NCBI GenBank assembly: GCA_000955785.1
Contig: JYOD01000083.1
Location: forward strand, 1 to 44,165
DNA: 44,165 nt
Direction of reading: 5' to 3'
From: Burkholderiaceae bacterium 16
GTDB lineage: Bacteria > Pseudomonadota > Gammaproteobacteria > Burkholderiales > Burkholderiaceae
The translations under genes and the position numbers were made by a program. Under the pieces are notes generated by a model. That model was not told where the DNA came from. It did no database searches and saw only the letters and a list, made by a program, of their open reading frames with translations. This document shows positions 1 to 8,341 of this stretch, one piece after another (within the stretch, counting starts at the first letter, position 1; each line of letters begins with the position of its first letter).

Positions 1-100
1 CGGGGAAATCCGCCGGCATCCATTCGGGGCCGTAAGGCGCCACGGTGATGACCACTTTGTCCTGGTTCTCGGGGTGCAGGGAATCGTCGAGGAATTGCAT
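1..100 (-). CDS. BKACE (beta-keto acid cleavage enzyme) family protein, N-terminal fragment
   Basis: Only the first 33 codons lie in the window; the gene runs off the left edge. The visible N-terminus (MQFLDDSLHPENQDKVVITV, then APYGPEWMPADFP) resembles the first beta strand of DUF849/BKACE proteins, which condense a beta-keto acid with acetyl-CoA to give acetoacetate and a CoA ester using a zinc ion. The zinc ligands lie outside the window, so the substrate class cannot be judged. The start is 2 bases after the stop of the upstream stress-protein gene, so the two are almost certainly co-transcribed. The family call rests on a short stretch. Confidence 0.7.
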   Translation of the reverse strand, partial: MQFLDDSLHPENQDKVVITVAPYGPEWMPADFP

Positions 101-102
101 GT

Positions 103-1050
103 TTAGTCCTTGTCTGGTTGGGGCAGAGTCAATTGCGTCAGCAGCTCTGCAAAGCTGGCGTCGGAGCGTATCCCGACGTGGTGAGTGACTGCCGGGGTCA
201 GCGCTGAATGCACATCCTTCCAATCGCCCTCGGTCAAGTGGCGGCGCGCCGCCGGGAGCACAACGCCTTCTTCGCGGCCCCTGTATTCCCATACCAGGCG
301 GGCATACTGCTCGACGGCCTGGGCTAGTGCCGCAAAGGCGGAGTCGCTGCCGTCGGCTTGCTCCACTCGCGTGGCAAGGTCATCCAGCAGGCTCTGTAGA
401 CGCAAGTGCTGGCGGGACAACTCGTCCAGTTCCGCGCGCATGGCCTCGCTGCGCCGGCCCAGGCGGCGGAATAACGTGACCTCCTTGCGCTGCAGCAGCG
501 GATGGACCACCAGGCGAACGTACTCGATGGCCGCCAGCAGCGGAGCCGAGGCAATTGGCGCGCCCGGCGGGGGCGGCGTTTCGACGAGGCGCAGCCAGGC
601 ATGCAGCAGCGCGGTCAGGCGCTTGTACTCGTTGTGCAGCAGATCGATTGTCGCAATGGGCGCGGGTACGCAGTTGGCCCCGATTGACAGCACCGGAATG
701 CGGGCATGCACCAGCATGTGGCGGGCAGCGGAGGACAGCTCCGCGAGTTGTCCCGTGCCATGGGCGAGGACAATCGCGTCGCAGCCCGCCTGGTCCGCCG
801 CGGCCAGTAACGCGCGCTCTGGCTGCTCGGCAACGATGCTGGCCACCGTGCTTGTTACGCCTTGCGCACGCGCTGCCGCATCGGCACGGACGAGCGCCTC
901 GCGGGCCTGCGACTGGCCATGTGTGCCCGCCGCCTGCGCGTACCGGAAGCTGATGCGCGCGCTGTGGCTGCGGGCCAGTGCGATGGCTTGCGCCGTTGCA
1001 TTGGCGCCGTGATCGCTAGGGTCGACAGGAACAAACAGATGGCGGAACAT
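103..1050 (-). CDS. Universal stress protein fused to a hemerythrin-like helical domain
   Basis: The product has 315 residues from the start at 1050 (MFRHLFVPVD), chosen because that is where the UspA fold begins; the ORF stays open 29 codons further upstream without family-like sequence. Residues 1-125 form a UspA domain (LFVPVDPSDHG strand and loop, then HGTGQLAELSSAARH near the usual nucleotide loop, which is degenerate and lacks the classical GS/T). Residues from about 135 on look like a four-helix hemerythrin (HHE) domain: LLHNEYKRL, VVHPLLQRKEVTLF, LSRQHLRLQ and REEGVVLP. Two positions usually filled by iron-binding histidines appear to be Tyr and Arg, so a complete di-iron site is doubtful. 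It is probably a cytoplasmic stress or oxygen/NO-responsive protein, in one operon with the BKACE gene. Confidence 0.75.
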   Translation of the reverse strand: MFRHLFVPVDPSDHGANATAQAIALARSHSARISFRYAQAAGTHGQSQAREALVRADAAARAQGVTSTVASIVAEQPERALLAAADQAGCDAIVLAHGTGQLAELSSAARHMLVHARIPVLSIGANCVPAPIATIDLLHNEYKRLTALLHAWLRLVETPPPPGAPIASAPLLAAIEYVRLVVHPLLQRKEVTLFRRLGRRSEAMRAELDELSRQHLRLQSLLDDLATRVEQADGSDSAFAALAQAVEQYARLVWEYRGREEGVVLPAARRHLTEGDWKDVHSALTPAVTHHVGIRSDASFAELLTQLTLPQPDKD

Positions 1051-1267
1051 GTTTCGAGGCCGGTTTCGGGTCAGAGCGAGATGGATGCATTGGCGGGCGC
1101 CCGGGCCTGCCGGCGCATGGCGTGCATAGCCGTGCATAACCTTGTGGTCGCTACAGGCCCGGGATTGGCGCCCGGCGTCATCGCGATTGCGTAGTTGGTT
1201 GCCGGCATTGCATCACTTTCGTAGTTGTACTGCATGGATTGGATATTAGGAGCGTACCGGTGGGAGG

Positions 1268-1290
1268 CTCCCCCCAGCGGCGGGGGGGAA
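1268..1290. repeat. G/C palindrome A upstream of the MalT-like regulator
   Basis: CCCCCC (1270-1275), spacer AGCGGC, GGGGGGG (1282-1288), followed by AA. It lies about 135 bases upstream of the regulator's chosen start. It shares its core and its AGCRGY spacer with palindromes at 4181-4209 (inverted) and 10305-10330. The G-rich arm resembles the G-rich box bound by MalT-type activators (known consensus GGGGAKGAGG). A role as operator for the adjacent regulator is inferred. Confidence 0.55.
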
Positions 1291-1425
1291 CGGCACAGGG
1301 ATATCCCTGAGAGCGGCCTTCGACGCGCCTGGCCTGTCTATAATCGCCGGCACTGGCCATCCGCCCCATCCCATCTGGCTCTTCTGCCCATCCACTCGAA
1401 CGGCATAGCCTGCCGGGCTTATTCG

Positions 1426-4128
1426 ATGACAAATTCCACCAGTGGCACTGGCGTCACAGCATCGGCATTCCTGCTCAAGACCAGTCCACCGCGCGGACCG
1501 CGCCACCTCCTTGCGCGCCGACGCCTGCGCTCGGACTGCGAGCACTTTGTCGACCGGCCCGTGACGATCGCGCAAGCGCCTGCCGGCTTCGGCAAGACAT
1601 CCCTGCTGATCCAGTGGCACCGCGAGTACATCATGCGCGGCAGCGCGGTTGCCTGGGTGTCGCTGGACGAGCATGACGACCCGGGGCGCTTGTTGACAGG
1701 GCTCACGAGCGCGATTCGCTCAGGCTGCGGGCGGCCAGCATTCGGCAGACGGCTGCCGGAAGGGGAAGGATCGTCCCGCGGGTCGCTGGAAGGCTTCACC
1801 GCGTGGCTGGCGGAGATTGCCCACGTAGCACTCGATATCGTCCTGATACTCGATGAAGCCGAGCGGCTGCCGGAATCCAGCCGCGATGCGTTGATCTACC
1901 TGCTCAACAACCTGCCACCCAACCTGCGCATCGTGGTGGCGGCCCGGGGCGGGTTCGACACGGTCATCGAGCGGCTGGGCCCCTATGACCAGTGCGTGAA
2001 GGTCGATGCCGGGATGCTGCGCTTCCGCCTGGACGAGACGATCGCGCTGATCGGCAGCCACTTCGACGCCAGTGTCGAAGCCGACGCGTGCGCCAGGTTG
2101 CATGACGCGACCGAGGGCTGGCCGCTCGGCCTGCAACTCGCGCTGGCCGCAATCACCCATGCTCCCGATCCGGTTGCCGCTATCGATGCCTTCGCCAACA
2201 GCACCGGCGGCATGCGCGAGCACTTCGTTACTGCGCTGCTCGCCCGGCTCTCCGATGCGGATACCGGATTCCTTACGCGTATCTCGATTGTGGAGTTGTT
2301 GCATGCCGATCTTTGCCGCGCCGTGACGGGGTTGCAGGATGCGCAGGAGCGCCTGCAGCGTCTTATGCATGACACGCCGATGTTTGTCGTTGCGGACCAG
2401 CATGGCGAGTGGTTTCGCCTGCATGCGGTGGCACGCGATGCGCTGCGCGCCCGGCTGACGGACCTCCCGGCACAGGAACGCGAAGGGATGCATGATCGCG
2501 CCATGCACTGGCTTGCCGATCATGGCATGACCGAAGCTGCCGCGCGCCACGCGCTTGCCAGCGGCCAGCGCGAGACCGCCTACGGCCTGGCGCAGCGCTG
2601 CCTGCACGAGGCGGCGACCCGCGGTCAATTGTCGGCCGTGCTCGAATGGCTCAAATGGCTGCCCGAGTCCGAGTTGGACAAGCATCCACGCCTGCGCCTC
2701 GCGGTGGCATGGGCGCTGGCGCTGAGCGAGCGTCATCAGCAGGCCGAGGCGCAAGTGCGGAACATCCTCCACCACGCGACACCGGACGACGCCATGCGCT
2801 ACGAGATCGATCTGATCCTGAGCGCCGCCGCCTATTACGCGGACGAGCCAGATTGCATGGCCGGCCTGTTCGATCGCTGGGGGGAGGTGCCGCCCGTGAG
2901 CGATGCGTGGCTGGTGCAGGCGCATGCCAATCGCCTGGCTGCCCGCGCGTTGATGGCGGGGGAATATGCCAAGGCGCGTCGCTACGAGCAGAACGTACCG
3001 CTTGGCGAGGCTGGTCTTGCCTACCGCTATGTCGTCCGCTGGCGCGATTACATCATCGGACTGGCGTACCTGTTCGAGGGCCAGGTGCTGTTGGCGGAGC
3101 GCACGCTGCGGCCGGCGCTGGCCCGCGCCGACGAAGAGCTGGGCCGGCGTCACCCGTTTTCCTGCATGATCGCCGCACTGCTAGCCACCGCCATTTATGC
3201 ACGGGACCAGATCGACGAAGCGGCGGCGTTGCTGGCCAACCGGCTCGATATCCTGGAGCGCGGCGGCACGCCAGACACGGTGCTGCTCGCTTACCGCACG
3301 GCGGCCCGCATTGCAGTGGCCACGGGTGCCGAGCATCGCGCCCTTGACTTGCTCGAGACCATGCATGCGGTTGGCATTGCCCGCAACCTGCCCAGGCTGT
3401 GCGTGGCCAGCCTGACCGAGCAGTTGCGGCTGCATAGCGGGCGCTTTCGCTCCGAGACATGCCGGACCCTGCAGCGGCACATTGACGAGATCGTTGCGGA
3501 CAATGCCTCGCCCGAATCTCCGATCAAGCAGCGCGGCCTGAACTTGCTCCAGGATCTGGCACATGCCTATATCTGCATTGCCGAGCAGGACTGGCGAGCG
3601 GCGCAGCAACAGCTGGCGCGGGCCGAGGCGGGGGCGGAGGCGATGAAACTCGGGAGCCTGCGCGTCGAGATCATGGCGCTGCGGGCGCTGGCGCAGGACC
3701 GCTGCGGCGAGAAGGGGCTAGCCTTGCTGCGCGAAGCCATGAATCTTCTACAGGCGTACGGGATGACGCGCGGCCTGCTCGACGTCAATCCCGCGTTGGC
3801 GGACTGGGCGCGCAATAGCGAGATGGAATCGATCGGTGCGCAGCGTCTTGATCCTGCCAGGCCGACGCGGGAGGCGGTACCTCTCACTGCCGATGGTGGC
3901 GGAGACAGGCCGCGTGTGGCGCCCAGCATGGTGCTGACACCGAAAGAGCGCAATGTCCTGGAGTTGCTGGCCCGGCATCTCGCCAACAAGGAAATCGCGC
4001 TTGCCATGGGCATCGGGCAGGAGACGGTCAAGTGGCACCTGAAGAACCTGTCGGCCAAGCTGGACGCCGGCACCCGCAAGCAGATCGTGCGCCGGGCGCA
4101 GTTGCTGGGCTTGTTGCGAGACGCATAG
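1426..4128 (+). CDS. MalT/AlkS-type LuxR-family transcriptional activator (LAL family)
   Basis: The 900-residue product from ATG 1426 has the architecture of large ATP-binding LuxR activators such as MalT, AlkS and AcoK. The P-loop APAGFGKTS is at residues 51-59, and LILDEAERLP near 145 fits the Walker B position. A long helical, TPR-like middle section follows (about 350-800), and a C-terminal LuxR helix-turn-helix occupies about residues 837-900 (LTPKERNVLELLARHLANKE then a VKWHLKNLSAKL recognition region). The frame is open another 67 codons upstream, but that stretch crosses the palindrome at 1268 and looks non-coding. Family members sense an inducer in an ATP-dependent way and activate catabolic genes. 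The inducer is unknown. Palindromes on both sides and upstream of the AlkK-like gene at 10615 suggest targets. Confidence 0.9.
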   Translation: MTNSTSGTGVTASAFLLKTSPPRGPRHLLARRRLRSDCEHFVDRPVTIAQAPAGFGKTSLLIQWHREYIMRGSAVAWVSLDEHDDPGRLLTGLTSAIRSGCGRPAFGRRLPEGEGSSRGSLEGFTAWLAEIAHVALDIVLILDEAERLPESSRDALIYLLNNLPPNLRIVVAARGGFDTVIERLGPYDQCVKVDAGMLRFRLDETIALIGSHFDASVEADACARLHDATEGWPLGLQLALAAITHAPDPVAAIDAFANSTGGMREHFVTALLARLSDADTGFLTRISIVELLHADLCRAVTGLQDAQERLQRLMHDTPMFVVADQHGEWFRLHAVARDALRARLTDLPAQEREGMHDRAMHWLADHGMTEAAARHALASGQRETAYGLAQRCLHEAATRGQLSAVLEWLKWLPESELDKHPRLRLAVAWALALSERHQQAEAQVRNILHHATPDDAMRYEIDLILSAAAYYADEPDCMAGLFDRWGEVPPVSDAWLVQAHANRLAARALMAGEYAKARRYEQNVPLGEAGLAYRYVVRWRDYIIGLAYLFEGQVLLAERTLRPALARADEELGRRHPFSCMIAALLATAIYARDQIDEAAALLANRLDILERGGTPDTVLLAYRTAARIAVATGAEHRALDLLETMHAVGIARNLPRLCVASLTEQLRLHSGRFRSETCRTLQRHIDEIVADNASPESPIKQRGLNLLQDLAHAYICIAEQDWRAAQQQLARAEAGAEAMKLGSLRVEIMALRALAQDRCGEKGLALLREAMNLLQAYGMTRGLLDVNPALADWARNSEMESIGAQRLDPARPTREAVPLTADGGGDRPRVAPSMVLTPKERNVLELLARHLANKEIALAMGIGQETVKWHLKNLSAKLDAGTRKQIVRRAQLLGLLRDA

Positions 4129-4180
4129 CGGGAGTGCCGTCGGTCCCGGCCGGCAACGTGACGTTACTCAGTTAAGACAC

Positions 4181-4209
4181 AGCCTCCCCCCCGCTGCTGG
4201 GGGGAGGCT
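4181..4209. repeat. G/C palindrome B between the regulator gene and the 110-aa gene
   Basis: Perfect 11-base arms AGCCTCCCCCC (4181-4191) and GGGGGGAGGCT (4199-4209) flank a 7-base spacer. Read on the minus strand it is CTCCCCCCAGCAGCGGGGGG, nearly the same as palindromes A and C. It could act as a terminator for the regulator gene ending at 4128, but no T-run follows on either strand. It lies 122 bases upstream of the 4332 start, which fits an operator better. Confidence 0.6.
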
Positions 4210-4331
4210 CTTGTCCGAGACATGTTTGAATCGGTCAGATGCTCAGTCCCCCCGGTCGAAACCGCAGCCACAGCGCATTCATTCGGCCAGAGCATCACTC
4301 CGATGCATTATTTTGTCTCTGAAGGACGACC

Positions 4332-4664
4332 ATGGCCTACTCTCTGACTCGAGCCGACTTGAACGGCATCACTGACGCTGAACTGGCGCGTAGCACCGAG
4401 AAGCTCCTGCCGAAGTGGGACGAGATCCCTGAGGAGTTCCGGAACGGCAATCTTTACACCCAGGTCGCGGACGCTCGCCTTTATGATTACCCGCTGCCGG
4501 GCGTCTCCATCTCGTTCCTGCCCGGCTTTGAAAACGAAGGCGCCGGCGAGGCGTTGGACCGCTGCATCACTGCGCACCTGAATGCCTTTGCCGTCAAGCA
4601 CGAACACAAGATGGCCGCCGTGGGCTACATGATTTCCAAAATCTGCAAGGTGACGGTCGTTTAA
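4332..4664 (+). CDS. Conserved-looking 110-aa protein of unknown function
   Basis: I do not recognise this family. The start is well supported: GAAGGA lies 7 bases before the ATG. The 110-residue product is soluble and acidic in its first half (residues 1-40 rich in Asp/Glu, with KWDEIPEEF), has an aromatic and proline-rich middle (LYDYPLPGVSISFLPGFENE), and ends in a hydrophobic helix with a single Cys (GYMISKICKVTVV). There is no signal peptide or membrane segment. Codon use looks like the neighbouring GC-rich genes. It stands alone after the MalT-like regulator, with a palindrome in its upstream region, so it may be the regulator's closest target. Confidence 0.7.
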   Translation: MAYSLTRADLNGITDAELARSTEKLLPKWDEIPEEFRNGNLYTQVADARLYDYPLPGVSISFLPGFENEGAGEALDRCITAHLNAFAVKHEHKMAAVGYMISKICKVTVV

Positions 4665-4758
4665 CCGCCAGCAAGACTCCACCGGCCCCTCCTCGTCCTC
4701 CGTCGCGAGTGGGGAAGGGACCGGTCTCGACACGAATCAACCGCACGCAGCCCGGTAA

Positions 4759-4998
4759 CCCGTCCACGCCGGGAGCGGGGCTGAGCGGCAGGCATTGCGG
4801 CTGATCGCACGCGACATGCCGCTGCTGGAGTTGCCTGGAGTGAAGTATGCCGCCGTGCTGAACGTCATCGCCAACGTATTGGATGACGAAGGCATGTCGA
4901 TGCCGGCCTGGAACCGGCCAGGCCTGCGCGTATTCGCACGCTACGGCGTGCCCGGCGCCAGGAATCCGAGGCTGCTACTGTGTCAGCACCCAGGTAGC
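4759..4998 (+). other. Possible short ORF or gene remnant in the 4665-4974 intergenic stretch
   Basis: The stretch 4665-4974 contains an imperfect GC-rich hairpin near 4679-4732 without a T-run. It also contains an open frame after TAA 4756 that reads protein-like for about 60 codons (ALRLIARDMPLLELPGVKYA, then AAVLNVIANVLDDEG and RPGLRVFARYGVPGAR). The only starts are TTG 4795 and ATG 4816, with no clear ribosome site. The frame runs on to a stop at 5023-5025, inside the convergent sorB gene. It is either a small gene or the end of a decayed one. I do not recognise the family. Confidence 0.3.
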
Positions 4999-5613
4999 CA
5001 GGGTTTTCAGTTCCGCTTCGCTTAGTTGCGGGAACCCGGGCATGGGAACGGCGCCCCACTTTCCGCTGCCGCCGGCCCGAATGCTCTGCATCAGTTGCGT
5101 GGCCGCATCCGGCTTTCCGGCGTATTTCGCCGCGACATCATGCAGCGCTGGCCCGACCACTTTCTTGTCGACAGCGTGGCAGGCGGTGCAGTTGTTCGCA
5201 CTTAGCAGGCTCCTGGCATCCTGCGGCGCCGTGGATGCCTGCACGGCAGGGTGCGCGCCAACGGTTCCCTGGCTGTCCTTGCCCCGTTCGGCGCCGTAGG
5301 TCTTGACCAGATAGTCGACCATGGCCGGCATATCCTCATCTTTCAACGGTGCCCCGAATGGCTTCTTCATCTTCTTTACCGTGGCTTCCCAATAGGCGCG
5401 TGTAGATGAAGGCGGCTGGGTTTGCACGTATTGCGCTGAGTGGCAGGTCATACAGTTCTGCTGCACCAGGCGGTATCCGGGGAGTTCGCTGGCCTTATAG
5501 CTGGCGGTTTCCGCGGGGAGCGTGACTTCCACTGCAAAGGCAGCGGTAATGCCGCTCAAGACCGCCATCGTGGCGATAAGGCCGGCACGCACCAGCTTAT
5601 GCGGATTCTTCAT
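4975..5613 (-). CDS. sorB: Sulfite dehydrogenase cytochrome c subunit (SorB-like, diheme)
   Basis: The 212-residue product starts at 5613, where a Sec signal peptide begins (MKNPHKLVRAGLIATMAVLS, probable cleavage after ITAAFA). It carries two heme c motifs, C54-M-T-C57-H58 and C142-T-A-C145-H146, with MPGF near residue 182 as a plausible axial methionine region for the second heme. SorB accepts electrons from the molybdenum subunit SorA in the periplasm and passes them to the respiratory chain. The classical Starkeya SorB has one heme; this protein looks like two cytochrome domains joined. It lies 8 bases after sorA in the same direction. Confidence 0.85.
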   Translation of the reverse strand: MKNPHKLVRAGLIATMAVLSGITAAFAVEVTLPAETASYKASELPGYRLVQQNCMTCHSAQYVQTQPPSSTRAYWEATVKKMKKPFGAPLKDEDMPAMVDYLVKTYGAERGKDSQGTVGAHPAVQASTAPQDARSLLSANNCTACHAVDKKVVGPALHDVAAKYAGKPDAATQLMQSIRAGGSGKWGAVPMPGFPQLSEAELKTLATWVLTQ

Positions 5614-5621
5614 TGTGTCCC

Positions 5622-6875
5622 TCATACGGCGCTGACGCGGGTGGTTTCCACCACGTTGCGCATATAGCCAGCCGGATTCCAGAGTGCATTGAGCGGCTGG
5701 CTTTGGCCAATTCGATTGGTGGCGCGTACGCGCAGGTCGTAGCTTCCCTTGTGCGACGGGCGGAAGGCCACGCTCCACTCCCGGAAGGAGTAGCGGCCAA
5801 GATCCTTGCCCAGACGCGCCGCGCTCCAGGTCTGCCCGCCATCGGCGGAGAAGGCGACGTCGGAAACACCGTACCCACCGTCGAATGCGATGCCGCGCAC
5901 GACTGTCTCATGGCCGGCCGAGACCTTGCTGCCGGTCTGCAGGCTGGTGATGAAAGAGCGAACGTTGAAGCGGCCAATCGGCGTCGTGCGCGCGGGCGCC
6001 TTGCCCGGTTCGACGCATGCGCAGTCATTGTCGGGAATGCGATACGCTGTGCTCATCCAGAAACCATCGAAGACGCCGTCAAGCACCTGGATGTTCGAAA
6101 GGTGCTTCACCCAGTAGGTGCCGTAGTGACCCGGTACCACCAGGCGGAGCGGATAGCCATTGAGCAAGGGCAAGTCCGCCCCGTTCATGCCCCATGCCAG
6201 CATCACCTCGCCATCCAGCGCGTGATCGATATGCAGTGCTTTCATGAAGTCCGGACTGCCATCCAGCGGCGGACGGTCCAGTCCGTCAAAGCTGACCTGC
6301 ACGGCACCCGGCTGCACGCCAGCCTTTTCCAGTACTTTCTTCAGCGGAACCCCCATCCATCTGGCATTGCCCATGGCACCGTTTGCCAGTTGCCCGCCAT
6401 TGACGCGCGGCTCGAGAAAGCCGCGGCTATTCCCGGAGCACTGGTTGACCGCCACCAACTCCACGGGGTCAGCCATGCGTTTCAGGTCCGCCAGCGACAA
6501 TGCCAGCGGGTTCGCAACCTTGCCGCCCACTTGCAGCCGGTAGCTGTCGGGATCGATGGACGTGGGAATGCCACTCCAGTGGTATCGCACGAAGAATGCG
6601 TCGTTCGGCGTGAGGACACCTTCGTTGAAGACGCTGAATGGTGTCTCGAGCTGCGGGGGGCGGCTGGTAAGGAGGATCAGCGGGCGTTTCTGGGGGAATG
6701 CCACCAGTTCGCGCGTGCCGTTGTCGAACGGCAAGTCCACGGTGCCTGCACTCGCGGTCGCCATTGCATCGAACGCGATGCCGCCCAGCGCTGCATGCGC
6801 ACCGAATGCGGCCGCACCGCGCAGGAAGGTGCGCCGCGTGGGCAGCACCTGCTCAGGATTCTTACGGTTCTCCAC
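5622..6875 (-). CDS. sorA: Sulfite dehydrogenase molybdenum subunit (SorA-like)
   Basis: The 417-residue product has a twin-arginine signal (T13-R14-R15-TFLRG, then a hydrophobic Ala-rich stretch), as expected for a folded molybdopterin enzyme exported to the periplasm. The sulfite-oxidase fold is shown by FFVRYHW around residue 97 and by NQCSGNSRGF with C146 as the conserved molybdenum-binding cysteine. The C-terminal third is the Ig-like Mo-co dimerisation domain (ADGGQTWSAARL, YDLRVRATNRIGQSQ). It oxidises sulfite to sulfate. It sits between the YeiH-type exporter (49 bases upstream) and the cytochrome subunit (8 bases downstream), a combination that supports sulfite rather than another substrate. 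Confidence 0.88.
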   Translation of the reverse strand: MENRKNPEQVLPTRRTFLRGAAAFGAHAALGGIAFDAMATASAGTVDLPFDNGTRELVAFPQKRPLILLTSRPPQLETPFSVFNEGVLTPNDAFFVRYHWSGIPTSIDPDSYRLQVGGKVANPLALSLADLKRMADPVELVAVNQCSGNSRGFLEPRVNGGQLANGAMGNARWMGVPLKKVLEKAGVQPGAVQVSFDGLDRPPLDGSPDFMKALHIDHALDGEVMLAWGMNGADLPLLNGYPLRLVVPGHYGTYWVKHLSNIQVLDGVFDGFWMSTAYRIPDNDCACVEPGKAPARTTPIGRFNVRSFITSLQTGSKVSAGHETVVRGIAFDGGYGVSDVAFSADGGQTWSAARLGKDLGRYSFREWSVAFRPSHKGSYDLRVRATNRIGQSQPLNALWNPAGYMRNVVETTRVSAV

Positions 6876-6924
6876 TATTTCTCCTCTTCAGTTGGTCTTC
6901 TTATCGCTTCTTTTCCGCCGTCGC

Positions 6925-8010
6925 TCAGGCCGTGAACCAGCACAGGGCCGCGCCACCTGTGATCAGGAACACGAACAAAATGCCCGCCAGGATCATCGGC
7001 GCGCGTCCGGTCCGGACCAGGTCAATCAAGCGCGTTTGCAGGCCGATCGCGAGCATGGCGGTGGCAAGCAGCCAGTTGTCCAGTGCGATCAGTCCGGGCT
7101 TCCAGTCAGGTGGGACCATGCCGGCGGAGTTGATGGCCATCACGGCAACAAAACCAAGGGCAAACCACGGCACCGAGCGCAGGAGACCGGACCAGCCGGC
7201 ACCGCCCGTATCGAGACCTTGCTTGCGGTCGCTTGCGCGGGTCCACAGTGCCATGATCAGCAGCAGGGGGCCGAGCGCCAGCACGCGTACCATCTTGGCT
7301 ACGACGGCGGCATCGGCGGTCGGGTCGCTAACCATCTTGCCGGAGGCAATGACCTGCGCTACCTCATGCAAGGTCGCGCCGGTGAAGATGCCGAATGTGC
7401 GCTCGCTGATCGCCAGGTGCATGTGGCCCACGGCGAGGTCGAAAAGGTACGGGTAGAGCACCATGCCCACAGTCCCAAACAGCACGACCGTAGCCACGGC
7501 AACGGCAGTCTGGCGATTGTCGGTCTTGACCACTGAAGCCATGGCAATCGCTGCGGCAGCCCCGCAAACAGCGCTGCCCGCGCTGACTACAAGCGCTTCG
7601 CGCCGTTCGAGGCCCAGCAGCCTGACGCCGATCCAGGTGCCCAGCAGCAAGGTCGAGACCAGCATGGCCAGGGGAATCAGGACACCTGCGAGGCCCAGCG
7701 CAACGATCGCGTCGAAGGTCAGGCGCAGGCCATACAGCCCCACACCCAGGCGCAGCATGTGATGCCGCGCGACTTGCATGCCCGGCGCCAGCGGCGTGAG
7801 CCAGTCGCGCGGCATCGTGTTTCCGGCGAACATGCCTGCGAACATGGCGAGTGTCAGGGCGCTCAGGCCCATCTTGGCGATGGCTGGATGCTCTGAAAGC
7901 TGAAGCGCCAGCCAGGCGGTAAATCCCAGAGGCAGAAGCGTAAGCAGGCGATTCCGCCAGTTCAGGGCGGCGGAGACGGGGGGGCTGCTGGCTTGTGCGA
8001 TTGAAGACAT
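6925..8010 (-). CDS. YeiH-family (UPF0324) putative sulfate/anion exporter
   Basis: The 361-residue polytopic inner-membrane protein has about ten hydrophobic segments starting at residue 23. Family signatures include MFAGMFAGNTMPRDW, RLGVGLYGLRLTFDAI, VSAGSAVCGAAAAIA and TGATLHEVAQVIASG. Members encoded beside sulfonate and sulfite metabolism genes are thought to export sulfate. It is the first gene of the operon with sorA and sorB, so it probably removes the sulfate formed from sulfite, or the sulfite itself. Promoter sequences should lie between 8011 and the terminator at 8231. Confidence 0.85.
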   Translation of the reverse strand: MSSIAQASSPPVSAALNWRNRLLTLLPLGFTAWLALQLSEHPAIAKMGLSALTLAMFAGMFAGNTMPRDWLTPLAPGMQVARHHMLRLGVGLYGLRLTFDAIVALGLAGVLIPLAMLVSTLLLGTWIGVRLLGLERREALVVSAGSAVCGAAAAIAMASVVKTDNRQTAVAVATVVLFGTVGMVLYPYLFDLAVGHMHLAISERTFGIFTGATLHEVAQVIASGKMVSDPTADAAVVAKMVRVLALGPLLLIMALWTRASDRKQGLDTGGAGWSGLLRSVPWFALGFVAVMAINSAGMVPPDWKPGLIALDNWLLATAMLAIGLQTRLIDLVRTGRAPMILAGILFVFLITGGAALCWFTA

Positions 8011-8230
8011 GGGGGAGCTTTTCTATGTTGATATGCGAGCGTAGAGCGCTGGGCTAAATCGGAAAAACGCGAAATTTGGATATCCCTTACCGGTTTTGTC
8101 GATAGAGGGTCGAAACGCGCTTCCTGCCGATGCGCCGCAGCGCCGGTTCCCGCATCGGCGCATCTCGTCGCCTGACTGGAGCCGGGGCTTGAATGGGCAG
8201 GGCGCGTTCCGGCGACAGTGAGCAATGGCG

Positions 8231-8266
8231 AAAAAAAGCTCGCATCGGGGAATCCCGGATGCGAGC
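8231..8266 (-). terminator. Intrinsic terminator of the Bug/FrnE operon
   Basis: On the minus strand, 9-base arms GCTCGCATC and GATGCGAGC (8258-8266 and 8238-8246) form a hairpin followed directly by seven T residues (8237-8231). It lies about 165 bases beyond the stop of the FrnE-like gene and separates that operon from the YeiH-sorAB operon. Confidence 0.85.
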
Positions 8267-8318
8267 CTGAATGCCAAGAACCCGATGCCCAGTCTAGTCC
8301 TCGCAATGTAGGTGATTG

Positions 8319-8341
8319 CCCCCTGTCGCGGGGGGGGGGGG
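8319..8341. repeat. G/C palindrome D with a 12-base G run
   Basis: CCCCC (8319-8323), spacer TGTCGC, then twelve G (8330-8341). It resembles the A/B/C palindromes in arm type and spacer length, but the spacer sequence differs. It lies about 310 bases upstream of the YeiH-sorAB operon and inside the 3' region of the FrnE gene. The long homopolymer could vary in length. Membership of the family is uncertain. Confidence 0.35.

Noticed and set aside
1225..1425. In-frame N-terminal extension of the MalT-like regulator
   Set aside because: It would translate across the palindrome at 1268 and has no family-like sequence; the ATG at 1426 begins the recognisable protein.
2646..3347. Long open frame inside the regulator gene
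   Set aside because: Arginine/glycine/alanine-rich shadow frame, as expected in high-GC coding DNA; no motifs.
5613..7536. Plus-strand open frames across sorA and the exporter
   Set aside because: They are antisense shadows of well-supported genes and contain no domain signatures.
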